From NCBI GenBank assembly GCA_950073835.1, contig CATMRP010000002.1:19207-83206 (forward strand): DNA of 64,000 bases. The letters are read 5' to 3'. The notes beneath the pieces were generated by a model, which did no database searches, was not told the DNA's origin, and was given only the letters and a program-made list of their open reading frames with translations. This stretch comes from an uncultured Alteromonadaceae bacterium (lineage in GTDB: Bacteria; Pseudomonadota; Gammaproteobacteria; Enterobacterales; Alteromonadaceae). The position numbers and the translations under genes are program-made. Shown in pieces: positions 45,905 to 55,520 of the stretch (the first letter of the stretch is position 1; the number at the start of each line of letters is the position of its first letter).

Positions 45905-47383
45905 TTAATAAGTGTCGCGATGATAACGTTGTTCATCAACGATATCAGCGAACGCATCTTCACCCAGGATAGTAATCAACATGTTGTGCACGGCTTCACC
46001 CATTCCCTTGTGACTGCCACACACATAGATATGTGCTCCACGCTCGATGAAATTTCGTAGCTCGTCTTTCATGTTGCGCATGGCATCCTGCACATACTGG
46101 CCCTGCTCGGTGCGAGAAAATACCTTGTGAACCTGCAATGACAGCGCACTTTCTTCCTGCCACTGGCCAAGTACGGGGCCAAGCACGTCGTCATTATCCG
46201 GCGATTGTTCTCCGTAAATAAGCCAGATATCAGCCTCACTGGTCGCATTCACCCTTGCTGCGAGCTGCGAGCGCAACCCCGCCAATCCGCTTCCCGCTCC
46301 GATCAGCAATAATGGCGCATCGGTATTGGCAATGTGACACACCGGGTTGTCTTTTAGGTAAGCACAAAACACATCGTCATAATCAGCAAACGTCGTCAAC
46401 CAACCCGAGCCCAGTCCTGGCGCACCGCTGTCGGTATACTGTTTGCGTATAATCAGTTTAACATGCCCTTCCGCGGGCACCGACGCAATGCTGTAGCTGC
46501 GCAATGGCAGTAAAGGCAATTCAGCCACTTCCTTGATCAGTGAATCCACTTGCGGCAGTTCATTCAATTGACGCGCCTGCAATACACTCATTATAGGTCG
46601 CGGCGTGCCGTCGATAGGTACGAATACGTCTTTCGATACACCATTTTTATTAAGCCAGGCCTGAACGGCAATAGAGGAGTTGTGAGGTTGCACGTCTAAA
46701 ATATCCCCGGCTTGCCAATGAGGCAATGGAGCAGTGGCAGACAGAGTCACTAAATACAACTCCCGACCCGCGCCCTTATTGAGCTGCTGTTGCTGCGTAA
46801 CGCGCCACATGCTGGGAGAATGATGGCTGCTTGAGTAATCTGACGCGGCTTGAATTAGCGCCTGCGATCCCACTCTGTCGATCCGCTCAATGGGAGCAGA
46901 CTCGCTTGCTCCCAGTTGCTTTAGGTTAGCATTCAATTGTTCCCCAAAGGCACAAAAATCTGGGTAACTACTATCACCCAATGCAACTACCCGAAACGCC
47001 AGTGTGTCGAGTAAGCTGCCCATTTTTTGGCGAATGCTATGCTGTAACTTACGGGCGAAACCACGGCCATTGTCCGGCGGCTCGCCATTGCCATAGGTAC
47101 TCACAACAAAAAGCGCTTGTTCTGTGCGACCAAGCACCTCCAAAGTCAGATCGCTCAACGCAATTAAGGTAACAGGCTGTCGCTTGGCAATGTCAGCCGC
47201 CTGCTGTTCTGCAATTTGTTTGGCCGTGCCGGTTTGACTGGCGTAGGCAACTACGACATTGCCGGTATCAACGTGTTGTTGAGCGCGCTTTTGTCGCCAA
47301 TGCCGAATCACTAACCAGGCGACCCAGCCAGCGTAAGCACAACACAGTAAAATGGCTAATATAAGTTGTTGTTTTTCTGTCAT
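45905..47383 (-). CDS. Membrane-anchored sulfite reductase flavoprotein/CysJ-like diflavin reductase
   Basis: N-term TM; flavodoxin VVAYASQTGTAKQIAEQ, STYGNGEPPDNGRGF; RSYSIAS FAD motif; IGAGSGLAGLRS and YVCGSHKGMGEAV NADPH motifs. Confidence 0.92.
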   Translation of the reverse strand: MTEKQQLILAILLCCAYAGWVAWLVIRHWRQKRAQQHVDTGNVVVAYASQTGTAKQIAEQQAADIAKRQPVTLIALSDLTLEVLGRTEQALFVVSTYGNGEPPDNGRGFARKLQHSIRQKMGSLLDTLAFRVVALGDSSYPDFCAFGEQLNANLKQLGASESAPIERIDRVGSQALIQAASDYSSSHHSPSMWRVTQQQQLNKGAGRELYLVTLSATAPLPHWQAGDILDVQPHNSSIAVQAWLNKNGVSKDVFVPIDGTPRPIMSVLQARQLNELPQVDSLIKEVAELPLLPLRSYSIASVPAEGHVKLIIRKQYTDSGAPGLGSGWLTTFADYDDVFCAYLKDNPVCHIANTDAPLLLIGAGSGLAGLRSQLAARVNATSEADIWLIYGEQSPDNDDVLGPVLGQWQEESALSLQVHKVFSRTEQGQYVQDAMRNMKDELRNFIERGAHIYVCGSHKGMGEAVHNMLITILGEDAFADIVDEQRYHRDTY

Positions 47384-47406
47384 GGCAGGTGTTCAGTACA
47401 TCTAAA

Positions 47407-48078
47407 CTAATGAATAAATACGAGTGCGATAACCACCGGCACCAGTAGCCCCAGCGCGGTAACGGGCCAGGTTGAAGGCTTATAAGAGGATTGTTTCAGC
47501 AACAACCACAGCCCCGACAGCGTAAACACAATAATGGCAATAGCAATCACATCGATAAAACCAATCCACACAATGCCAGTGTGCCGGCCTTTGTGGAGAT
47601 CATTGAAATAGGCGACCCAACCGCGATCGGTACTTTCGAAAATAAATTCCCCCATTTCGACATCTACCGCTAACCATTGATCGCGTCCCGGCCCAGGCCA
47701 GGCGACATATAATTCAACGCCGTCAAACTCCCCTACCGCCGATGTGGGCACGTCGATGTCGTGTGTTTGCGCCAGCCACTGCCGCAATGCCTCTGGCGTG
47801 ACTAATTCCTCGCCTGACAACGTTGGCAGCGATGCCGTCATTTCGGCTGTAAGCTTACTTTCCACTGTACGAACAGTGGTCGAAGCAGGTATGTCTGATG
47901 CATGGTTAAGGGTGATACCGGTAACGGCAAAAAGTAGCATGCCCGCTAACGACACAGCCGCACTTATCCAGTGCCATTGCCGAGCGGTACCGAAAGAAAA
48001 ACGCATAGTCCTGTAAACCTGTGAAAATTGAACGCTAACGTGAAGAATATGTGTGGTGTATTCTGCCAGCCAACGCAT
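47407..48078 (-). CDS. PepSY-associated TM helix domain protein (FpvG-like candidate)
   Basis: WHWISAAVSLAGMLLFAVTGITLNHASD; DLHKGRHTGIVWIGFIDVIAIAIIVFTLSGLWLLL. Confidence 0.85.
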   Translation of the reverse strand: MRWLAEYTTHILHVSVQFSQVYRTMRFSFGTARQWHWISAAVSLAGMLLFAVTGITLNHASDIPASTTVRTVESKLTAEMTASLPTLSGEELVTPEALRQWLAQTHDIDVPTSAVGEFDGVELYVAWPGPGRDQWLAVDVEMGEFIFESTDRGWVAYFNDLHKGRHTGIVWIGFIDVIAIAIIVFTLSGLWLLLKQSSYKPSTWPVTALGLLVPVVIALVFIH

Positions 48079-48102
48079 AGCTAAATAAGGCGAGTTACTT
48101 TA

Positions 48103-48897
48103 CTACTTTAACAGTGTTTCAAGTGCATCCACCTGACCTTGCAAGCGCTGGGAAAGCGGTTGTTTCTGAAAACGTGATAAGTCGTCAATGACCCACACGG
48201 ACCCAGATTCAGATGAGCGTCGTGTAGCAAGAGTAACAAAGGGTAACCCCAACTCCTGCGCAAAATCGGCTTCAGCAACATCACTGGATACGCTTGCCAC
48301 AAAGGGCACTAACTTGCTGTTATCAGGTACAATAAGTGCGATATCGTTGTCCATTAATAGCTGATCAACTTGCAAATTTATACGCCGAAGTGTTTGTGTA
48401 AGCTGCTGGTAGTTTTGATTTATCTGCTCAGCGTAGCCGGGCCACAATGTAACCAAATCGCGCTTTAGGATCCCGCTCATCACCAACAGGTTATTGGTGT
48501 TGAGCCAGAAATATTCATTGTGACTGTCCAATACCACTTTTTCGCCGTTGGGCATAATCGCTTGAGCAATGTCTATGTTCACAATACGAATATTGCTTTG
48601 TCGCAACGAAGGGTAAATATCCAGTCCTTCGAATACGGCGCTAATGTTCACTACCGCATCGTAGGCTTCAAAGGTATCGCTTCGGTGTTTTTGAATCCAA
48701 CTGGCTATCCGGTTTACCGGTAAACGTGCTGGAGGCAGATACGCCACGCTCAACGGCGTATCCTTCACCATGGCCTCAGTCAGGCTATAACCAATCGGGC
48801 TCACGGTAGCGATAGTTTTCGCCGAAGCCTGAACCTGAGCGCAAACGACAATACAAAGCAGTAAACAAAACCTGAAAGTCACATTCTTGATAATCAT
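48103..48897 (-). CDS. Metal ABC transporter substrate-binding protein, divergent (FpvF-like candidate)
   Basis: Exported; TVSPIGYSLTEAMVKDTPLSVAYLPPARLP, LDSHNEYFWLNTNNLLVM; operon with ABC genes. Confidence 0.75.
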   Translation of the reverse strand: MIIKNVTFRFCLLLCIVVCAQVQASAKTIATVSPIGYSLTEAMVKDTPLSVAYLPPARLPVNRIASWIQKHRSDTFEAYDAVVNISAVFEGLDIYPSLRQSNIRIVNIDIAQAIMPNGEKVVLDSHNEYFWLNTNNLLVMSGILKRDLVTLWPGYAEQINQNYQQLTQTLRRINLQVDQLLMDNDIALIVPDNSKLVPFVASVSSDVAEADFAQELGLPFVTLATRRSSESGSVWVIDDLSRFQKQPLSQRLQGQVDALETLLK

Positions 48898-48900
48898 ATT

Positions 48901-49788
48901 TTACCTCGATGCTGCTTTGGTTAATGAAAACTTAGCAATAGCGATGACAAACCATACACACGCAAACAAAATAATGGCAGGGCCGGTTGGCACAGCCCAT
49001 TGCAGGTACATGGGCAATAACACACCCGCTAACCCACTGCTGGTTGCAACAATAATCGACAACGTAAGCATGGTTTTGAGATTGCCGGCCATTAACCGTG
49101 CGCTGGCAGCGGGAATAAGCAACAGCGCCCCGACCAGAATCGCGCCGATGATTTTTACTGCCGCCACTGTCATCAGGGCTATCAACAACACAAACGCATA
49201 GTCGTGAACTTTGGTATTTACGCGCAGACTTTTGGCAATTTCCGGGCTCAAGGCCGTTAAGTAGGCTTTGTTCGAATATTTAAACGATACCCCCACGGTT
49301 AAAACAAACATCACCAGCAAAATCGCAATGTCCTGCCCATCAGCAGTTAAGATTGATCCAAACATCACCTGCTCTACGAGGTGCGCATTCACTTGCTTCG
49401 CCACAAACATTAATAGCGCGGCGCCTACGGCAAGCGCAAACGCCAGAAATACGCCAATCAGGGCATCGTAAGGTACCGTGGTTCTGCCTTTAACCCATTG
49501 CAAGGTAATCGCAAATAACACAGAAAATGCGAACAGGCTTATCCATGGGGCATCAATCGGTTCGCCCATTAGAATACCAATTGAAACACCGGTAAGCGCA
49601 GAATGCCCAACAGCTTCAGAAAGAAACGCCAATCGCTTAACAACCACAAGTGTTCCAAGCGCACCGAGTAAGGGGCCAATCATCAGTGTGGCCAGGAACG
49701 CGTTTACCAAAAAGCCGTAAGCAAACATGTCAGGTAACCAGCCCTGATTAGCCAGGCTGGCAAAGTATTGATGAATAGTGTCTAACAT
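48901..49788 (-). CDS. Metal ABC transporter permease (ZnuB/FpvE family)
   Basis: ABC-3 family: GPLLGALGTLVVVKRLAFLSEAVGHSALTGVSIG; GAILVGALLLIPAASARL. Confidence 0.92.
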   Translation of the reverse strand: MLDTIHQYFASLANQGWLPDMFAYGFLVNAFLATLMIGPLLGALGTLVVVKRLAFLSEAVGHSALTGVSIGILMGEPIDAPWISLFAFSVLFAITLQWVKGRTTVPYDALIGVFLAFALAVGAALLMFVAKQVNAHLVEQVMFGSILTADGQDIAILLVMFVLTVGVSFKYSNKAYLTALSPEIAKSLRVNTKVHDYAFVLLIALMTVAAVKIIGAILVGALLLIPAASARLMAGNLKTMLTLSIIVATSSGLAGVLLPMYLQWAVPTGPAIILFACVWFVIAIAKFSLTKAASR

Positions 49789-49794
49789 AATTGA

Positions 49795-50544
49795 TTACTT
49801 CACTGGCGGGAAAGACAGAGAGGCAGCATTCTTTTGTACTACCTCAAATATGGTGTCGGGATCGCCCACATCCACAAGTGTGCCGTCGATTAACGCGGCA
49901 CGTTGGCAGTAATGTTCAACAATGTGCCAGTGGTGCTCAACCATCACAATGGTGTGGCCTTGCTGGTGGTAAGCTTGCAAAATGCTCAGCAGCAATTGCT
50001 GCCCATGCTTGTCGACACCGGCCAGAGGTTCATCCAGAAATAGCACATCAGGCTTATTCAACAGCGCTCCACAGACTAATACGCGCTGACGCTCGCCGGT
50101 GGACAATGTACCGATTCGTTTATCACTGAATTCGGTAATTTCAAACTGTGCCATCATCTCGGCAATGCGGTTATTGCGTTTGTAACGCAGCCACACAGGC
50201 CAGTCCTCCAATACCATTCGCAAGTAATCGAGCACAGTAATGGGCAAGGTAGGATCGAAAGGCGCTAATTGAGGCACATAACCAATGTTTCCTTTTTTGC
50301 TTCCAGGCCAGTTAAGGCTAATAAGCCCTTTGTGTGGCACCAAACCCAGTATCGCTTTGACCAGGGTAGACTTGCCACCGCCGTTCGGCCCAACTACGCC
50401 CATCCAGCAACCAGGTGGAATATCCAGATTGACGTTATCCAACAGGCGGCTTTGGTTAATCGTTACACTTACCTTATCAAATGAAATTAGCGGCGAGCCT
50501 GCAGCAAGCTGGCTGGCATCCGGGTGATTTAAACGCACATTCAT
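49795..50544 (-). CDS. Metal ABC transporter ATP-binding protein (ZnuC/FpvD family)
   Basis: GPNGGGKSTLVKAILGL, LSTGERQRVLVCGALLNKPDVLFLDEPLAGVD. Confidence 0.94.
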   Translation of the reverse strand: MNVRLNHPDASQLAAGSPLISFDKVSVTINQSRLLDNVNLDIPPGCWMGVVGPNGGGKSTLVKAILGLVPHKGLISLNWPGSKKGNIGYVPQLAPFDPTLPITVLDYLRMVLEDWPVWLRYKRNNRIAEMMAQFEITEFSDKRIGTLSTGERQRVLVCGALLNKPDVLFLDEPLAGVDKHGQQLLLSILQAYHQQGHTIVMVEHHWHIVEHYCQRAALIDGTLVDVGDPDTIFEVVQKNAASLSFPPVK

Positions 50545-50549
50545 CGTTA

Positions 50550-51437
50550 TTAGTCAGCCTCTTTTACCGCAAATTGAATAGCTTCTGTGAGCGCTTCGAT
50601 ATTGTGGCGCATTTCGTTCTCTACCATGCCTGGGTCGTATTCACCGTGTGTCATGTGCGAGAAGTGATACACCTTAATGCCGGTTTCATTTTCTATGACA
50701 TCAATGTAATCGTTGGTCATGTTCAGTTCAGTAAACAGCACATCAATATCAACGTTGCGAATTTCGTCAATGGTGTCCTGCAGTTGCGATGCACTAGGTT
50801 TTACACCATGAGCCGGTTCGACTACCGCCGACACGGTAAGCCCAAACTCTTGCAGCAGATAACCGTACGCATTGTGCGTACTGGCAATCTTGATATCGCT
50901 GACATCCTTGTTAATAAGAGTATGTTGCAGACCTTGCTTTAGTCCTCTGAGTTTCTTTGCATACATAAAGGCATTCTTACTAAACGTCTTTGCATTGGCC
51001 GGGTCGAGTTTCCCCAACGCCTTAGCGATTGAGTAAACCTGCCTGATCGCAGCATCGACTGAAACAAACGTATGCGGATTCGGCATATTGTTGTGCATTA
51101 ACAGAGGCACATCTTCATTGGCGTAAATCATGGTCAAATTAGCCGGTTTAATGCGGCTAACGGCTTTGAGTACAAACTCATCATGACCAATTCCGTTCAC
51201 TACCAAGGCATCCAGTTCATTGAGCCTGGCGATATCGGAAGGATTCAGCGCGTAATTGTGAGGATTAAACCCGGTTTCGATCAACGGCAGGACCGTTGCC
51301 TTGTCACCAACGATATTGGCCACATAGGAATAATAAGGGTGCAAACTAATGCCAATTTTTAACTTGCCTGACCCGTCTGTAGCAAACGCTGACAGACTAA
51401 AAATGAGGCTCATCGATAATAAAAGGAAACGTTTCAT
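50550..51437 (-). CDS. Metal ABC transporter substrate-binding protein (ZnuA/FpvC family)
   Basis: ISLHPYYSYVANIVGDKATVLPLIETGFNPHNYALNPSDIARLNELDALVVNGIGHD...NPHTFVS. Confidence 0.92.
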   Translation of the reverse strand: MKRFLLLSMSLIFSLSAFATDGSGKLKIGISLHPYYSYVANIVGDKATVLPLIETGFNPHNYALNPSDIARLNELDALVVNGIGHDEFVLKAVSRIKPANLTMIYANEDVPLLMHNNMPNPHTFVSVDAAIRQVYSIAKALGKLDPANAKTFSKNAFMYAKKLRGLKQGLQHTLINKDVSDIKIASTHNAYGYLLQEFGLTVSAVVEPAHGVKPSASQLQDTIDEIRNVDIDVLFTELNMTNDYIDVIENETGIKVYHFSHMTHGEYDPGMVENEMRHNIEALTEAIQFAVKEAD

Positions 51438-51440
51438 ATT

Positions 51441-51926
51441 TTAATGATGCTCTGTATGACTTGTGGTGTCTAACCAGGTCGAATCCGACAAACAAAACTG
51501 CTCGCTATTGTCTGCTTTCAAGGTATCGCCTGCATGCCCGGCAGGCTTCCATTGAACTACCCATTCACCTGATGCAGATTTTTTCAACCGAACAAGTGCC
51601 TGTGCGTGATTTACGACAAAACACGCTGCGCTACCTTCAACAAAATTAAACGCCGAAAAGGGAGCGATATCTTTATCAATTAAGGCACTCAGCGTAACAG
51701 GTGCAGACACCAGCTCCATTTCCTGCAGCATCGCTATTTCGTCACCGGCCACACTTAACTGTGTCGCAAGATTACTGATTTCATGGGGCATTTCGTGGCT
51801 CGAATGTGCCGCACGCTGGGTCAACGACAACAGGCCGGTTGCCACCATCACAATCACTAACACGCCAATAAAAAAGGCCTGATTTTCGGCCTTATTACTG
51901 TGTTCAGGAACAATTTCTTTAATCAC
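51441..51926 (-). CDS. DUF6162-like single-TM protein with C-terminal His residues
   Basis: N-term TM; C-term LDTTSHTEHH; location next to metal ABC operon. Confidence 0.6.
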   Translation of the reverse strand: MIKEIVPEHSNKAENQAFFIGVLVIVMVATGLLSLTQRAAHSSHEMPHEISNLATQLSVAGDEIAMLQEMELVSAPVTLSALIDKDIAPFSAFNFVEGSAACFVVNHAQALVRLKKSASGEWVVQWKPAGHAGDTLKADNSEQFCLSDSTWLDTTSHTEHH

Positions 51927-51946
51927 GGTTATGTCCAGAGGGCCGG

Positions 51947-52294
51947 TTATAACTCAGAATAATCAAATTCAGCCGGGCTCTCATGGCCAGGGTCAAACTT
52001 GATGTAAAACTCACCTTCGGGCATAACCAGCTCCGCGGTTCCATCGGCTGCCGTTGTCACTGTACTAAGCAGTTCATCGTCGTAAGACAACACCTGAAGG
52101 TCAACAACGCCTGCCAGACTTGCGTCGCTGTAACCCGCTTCACAAAACAGTTTAGTTGCACTTTCGTCGACGAGTTGACAACTCAGAGTTGGAAAGTGCG
52201 CCTGCGCAAGCGCGCTGAACAACAACGCGCTTAACGCCACCAAAGCCTTGACTAGCAAAACGGATTGCTTATTCGTAAATAACTTCGAATGCAT
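51947..52294 (-). CDS. Small exported hypothetical protein
   Basis: Signal peptide; FYIKFDPGHESPAEFDYSEL; overlaps DUF4198 gene. Confidence 0.65.
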   Translation of the reverse strand: MHSKLFTNKQSVLLVKALVALSALLFSALAQAHFPTLSCQLVDESATKLFCEAGYSDASLAGVVDLQVLSYDDELLSTVTTAADGTAELVMPEGEFYIKFDPGHESPAEFDYSEL

Positions 52295-53093
52295 AATAAA
52301 TTCTGGTTCTTTGGATATCGGCTTCAGGATCGGTGCTTGGCTGAGAATGAATCACCTTCATCATGTAGCGTCCGCCTTGTTCAAACGAGAACGACACTTT
52401 ACCCTCGTCATCGCTGGTCAGTTCTAACACTACAGGAGACGCCTGGTATTGTGGGCCTTCCAGCTCAATAGTGACTTCCTGACCCGCAATCGGTTTACCT
52501 TCAGACAGCAGGGCGACTTCTAAGTCTTCGCCGGTTACATAATCTGCCGGGTGTGTTAGCGGAACAAGTTCAACGCCTTTATTGGCAGGCTTCAGCACCG
52601 CACCTGTGGGGGCATTGTTAGTAACAAAAGACATGCCGATAGTTTGATAAGCGACAGTTTCCGGATTTTTCGCGTCCTCGGGCAATTGTGCGAGCAACTC
52701 TGATTTAGTGGCGACCATTCGTTTGGTGGTTTCGCGCTTTCCGATAGTGTAACTAGAACGGTAGGAAGGCCCGCGCCAGTACTCAAGGCGAGTTGTGCCA
52801 TCACCGTCTACGGGCAAATCAAACGTTGAACGACGGATACCTTTGAAAAACGCACCTCTAAAACGGATTTCCTTACCATCCACACCAAATATTTTTACCC
52901 CTTCGCTGGGCATGGAAAAATCGGAATGGAATGTCGTATGCGTTGCGGTAATATCCACCGGTACGCTGGTTGGCTTATCACTACTTATAGTGAAATAGTC
53001 CGGCCAGATATAAATATCATGCGCATGACTGGAAACACTCGCAACTGCCAGATATAAGCTGCCAGTCGCCAACAATAACTGTTTTATTTTCAT
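52269..53093 (-). CDS. DUF4198 domain-containing periplasmic protein
   Basis: SSHAHDIYIWPDYFTI start and GKPIAGQEVTIELEGPQYQ...DEGKVSFSFEQGGRYMMKVIH. Confidence 0.85.
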   Translation of the reverse strand: MKIKQLLLATGSLYLAVASVSSHAHDIYIWPDYFTISSDKPTSVPVDITATHTTFHSDFSMPSEGVKIFGVDGKEIRFRGAFFKGIRRSTFDLPVDGDGTTRLEYWRGPSYRSSYTIGKRETTKRMVATKSELLAQLPEDAKNPETVAYQTIGMSFVTNNAPTGAVLKPANKGVELVPLTHPADYVTGEDLEVALLSEGKPIAGQEVTIELEGPQYQASPVVLELTSDDEGKVSFSFEQGGRYMMKVIHSQPSTDPEADIQRTRIYYAFEVIYE

Positions 53094-53094
53094 T

Positions 53095-53568
53095 TTATTG
53101 ACCTATGGTAAGGGTTAATCCGCTGATTTCATCATCTGGTTCGAATCGATAAGTTTTTGCTGTTGAAGCATTCTCTATTTTTTGTTTTAGCAAGGTTCTT
53201 CCGCCGTCTTCGCGCACGACTTCAATGTAGAAAGTAAAAGGGCCGTCAACTGACACTTCAAACGACTTACTGTATTTTCCAGGCCCCTTGGTTGCGCCGG
53301 AAACACCGTCAGGGGTTTCTCCATAACGCCCTGCTTTGCGCCACCAGCGACGAATATCTTTAAGCCATTTGTCTTGAGGCCGCTTATTCATATGCCATAG
53401 AAGCAGTGTGTCATTGGAAGAATCAGTTTCCAGCCATATCGCCACGTACGGTGCGTTATAGTTTGCGACATCAAAAGTTGGCAACTGAAAGTCTACCTTC
53501 AGCGGACTACCTTGGGATGGAGCGCTCACCAGCAATAAAAAAACGAAAAGGGGAAGAAAAAAACGCAT
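53095..53568 (-). CDS. DUF2271 domain-containing periplasmic protein
   Basis: VDFQLPTFDVANYNAPYVAIWLE...WLKDIRRWWRKAGRYGETPDGVSGATKGPG. Confidence 0.85.
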   Translation of the reverse strand: MRFFLPLFVFLLLVSAPSQGSPLKVDFQLPTFDVANYNAPYVAIWLETDSSNDTLLLWHMNKRPQDKWLKDIRRWWRKAGRYGETPDGVSGATKGPGKYSKSFEVSVDGPFTFYIEVVREDGGRTLLKQKIENASTAKTYRFEPDDEISGLTLTIGQ

Positions 53569-53634
53569 ATTGGAACCTCAAACAAGATAGCGACTGTTAG
53601 TAAATAACAAAACAGCAAACCCAGAAAACAATAC

Positions 53635-53656
53635 GAATGATAATGATTATTATTTA
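53635..53656. promoter_or_regulatory. Putative Fur box
   Basis: gaatgataatgattattattta upstream of the 53568 minus-strand operon start. Confidence 0.75.
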
Positions 53657-54277
53657 TATGTCAATAATGAGCCGTAGAAATCGCTTACAGCAGGGATATC
53701 CTTGTAGGGACAGCGAGTAGATATCGACGAAAAAACTTTTTAGCGTTGATAGTCATCGTCTAAGTTTGCTTGCAGATTGAGGAAATGCAGCCCCTGATCT
53801 AAAAGTCTCTATGACAGACTAACGGGAAGTTTCTTATGATAAGCCAAAGGATTAATTTATCTGATATATACAGCCGTTTGGCATTGAAGCTTCCAGATCG
53901 CGCGCTCTAAACAGAGCAATCCCTCAAATTTAACTTCATCAATAATTTATTTATGGCGGTGCATCAAAATAAATACTATCAACACCAGCCGTTTTAAATA
54001 TCTTTGCTTGGTAATCAGATGCTTTGGCATAAGCCCGGGCGAGAGTTTACCGACATTGTTAGCAGTTATCACAAAGCGTATCAACCATGGCCACTGGAAC
54101 TGGTAATGCCCTTTGAACAAATGAGCTAAGTTGTTGCAATGGTCTTCACAGCTGGAGCTTATTGCCCCGCGTTATCCAAAGGACAGAAAATGATTGATGC
54201 ACCTGTAGGTTAGCAGCAATACTCCGCCCTTAATTAAATCATCACGTTACCGGTCTTGTACTGAAGCCATGAAAAAC

Positions 54278-54490
54278 TCATGACTCGATTTGATTTTCTT
54301 TCTCAACACCAATTTCATAGAGTTCGATATTGGCTTCTTCAATCTCACCGGTTGCAGCATTAATATCAACTTTTACTTCGTAGCCGTGGATGGATTGAAT
54401 ATCAAACTCATAGTTTGCGTCACCTTCAAAGCTTATTTCTCGCTCAGAACTAACCACTTTACCCGGATCAAAAGCCAGTGCGGTTTCTCA
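54278..54490 (-). pseudogene. Truncated PepSY-domain protein remnant
   Basis: Minus strand reads ALAFDPGKVVSSEREISFEGDANYEFDIQSIHGYEVKVDINAATGEIEEANIELYEIGVEKENQIES* without start codon. Confidence 0.6.
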
Positions 54491-54571
54491 GGGTGGTTCA
54501 TTCTGGGTATTTAAACTGCCTAACTTTGACAAGAAAAAGTTTGCTAAAAACTAAACTTTGCTAGTGATAAA

Positions 54572-54596
54572 GGGAGGCTGTCAGCCTCCCTCTTTT
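54572..54596. terminator. Terminator-like hairpin upstream of pentapeptide gene
   Basis: gggaggct-gtc-agcctccc followed by tctttt. Confidence 0.55.
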
Positions 54597-54605
54597 GGAG
54601 TGATT

Positions 54606-55262
54606 ATGACTACCTTGCGAACCTCAGCCCTGCTGCTAACCCTTTTATATACTCTTACTGGCAATGCGTCTCTTGAGTTTGACGATAGCATATTAATTGT
54701 TGATGGCTGCGAGATAGTGCCCAAAACACGCTGTGAGAATGCCGATTTAAGTGGGGCTAATCTGCGTAATGCCGATTTGAGTGGTGCCACCTTTATCAAT
54801 GTTACCTTTAACGAAACCGACTTACGGCATGCAAATTTAAGTTTTGCAACCTTCAACCGCAGCAAACTTGATCATGCCAATTTAGCGATGGCTAACCTGT
54901 ATCATGCAGACCTTCGCTCTTCCACTGTCTTAAATGCCAACCTCGAAGGCGTATCCGCCGGAGCGATCTTTGCTCAGGGAGTTAATTTTAGTAGTAGCAA
55001 TTTAACCGGGGCCGATTTTGATCAGGGTCGCATGAGCGCCGCCAAGCTGATTAATACAACACTGCGCGCCAGCCGACTTGAGCGGGTATGGATGAACAAG
55101 GCCAACCTCAACGGCGCCGACCTCACCAACGCGAATATTCAGGAAGCCAAACTGAATGGCGCCAACCTGAGTGAGGCGATTTTTACCGGTACACGAATTC
55201 ACTACGCCACCTTTCAGGGGGCATTTATGCAAGGTTGCACTGACTGTCCTTTCGACTGGTAA
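54606..55262 (+). CDS. Pentapeptide-repeat protein, exported
   Basis: ADLSGANLRNADLSGATFINV... A(D/N)LXX repeats; signal peptide; start MTTLRT. Confidence 0.9.
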   Translation: MTTLRTSALLLTLLYTLTGNASLEFDDSILIVDGCEIVPKTRCENADLSGANLRNADLSGATFINVTFNETDLRHANLSFATFNRSKLDHANLAMANLYHADLRSSTVLNANLEGVSAGAIFAQGVNFSSSNLTGADFDQGRMSAAKLINTTLRASRLERVWMNKANLNGADLTNANIQEAKLNGANLSEAIFTGTRIHYATFQGAFMQGCTDCPFDW

Positions 55263-55520
55263 TGGAGCCTTTTTTAATCCTGCTAAAATAACATTACTAC
55301 TTTAGCACTAAATCGCTAATTACTTGGTCTGTAGCGAAAGTCGCAGGGGCTAAAACCGGGAACTTTTCCCGGTTATATACGGGAATAGCTCCCTTGGATA
55401 GCCGCCCATCTCTTCCCATACTTACGTCGTCTTAACCACTTTATTACACAAAAAATACAAGCCCTGGTGATAGCAACCAGCAGCGTAATGTATCGATGAA
55501 AACGGACTGGAAGTAACGCA

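Noticed and set aside
48901-51437. Simple annotation as a znuABC zinc transporter
   Set aside because: Operon context (second SBP, PepSY, diflavin reductase, DUF2271/DUF4198, Fur-like box) fits iron release/import better; substrate left open
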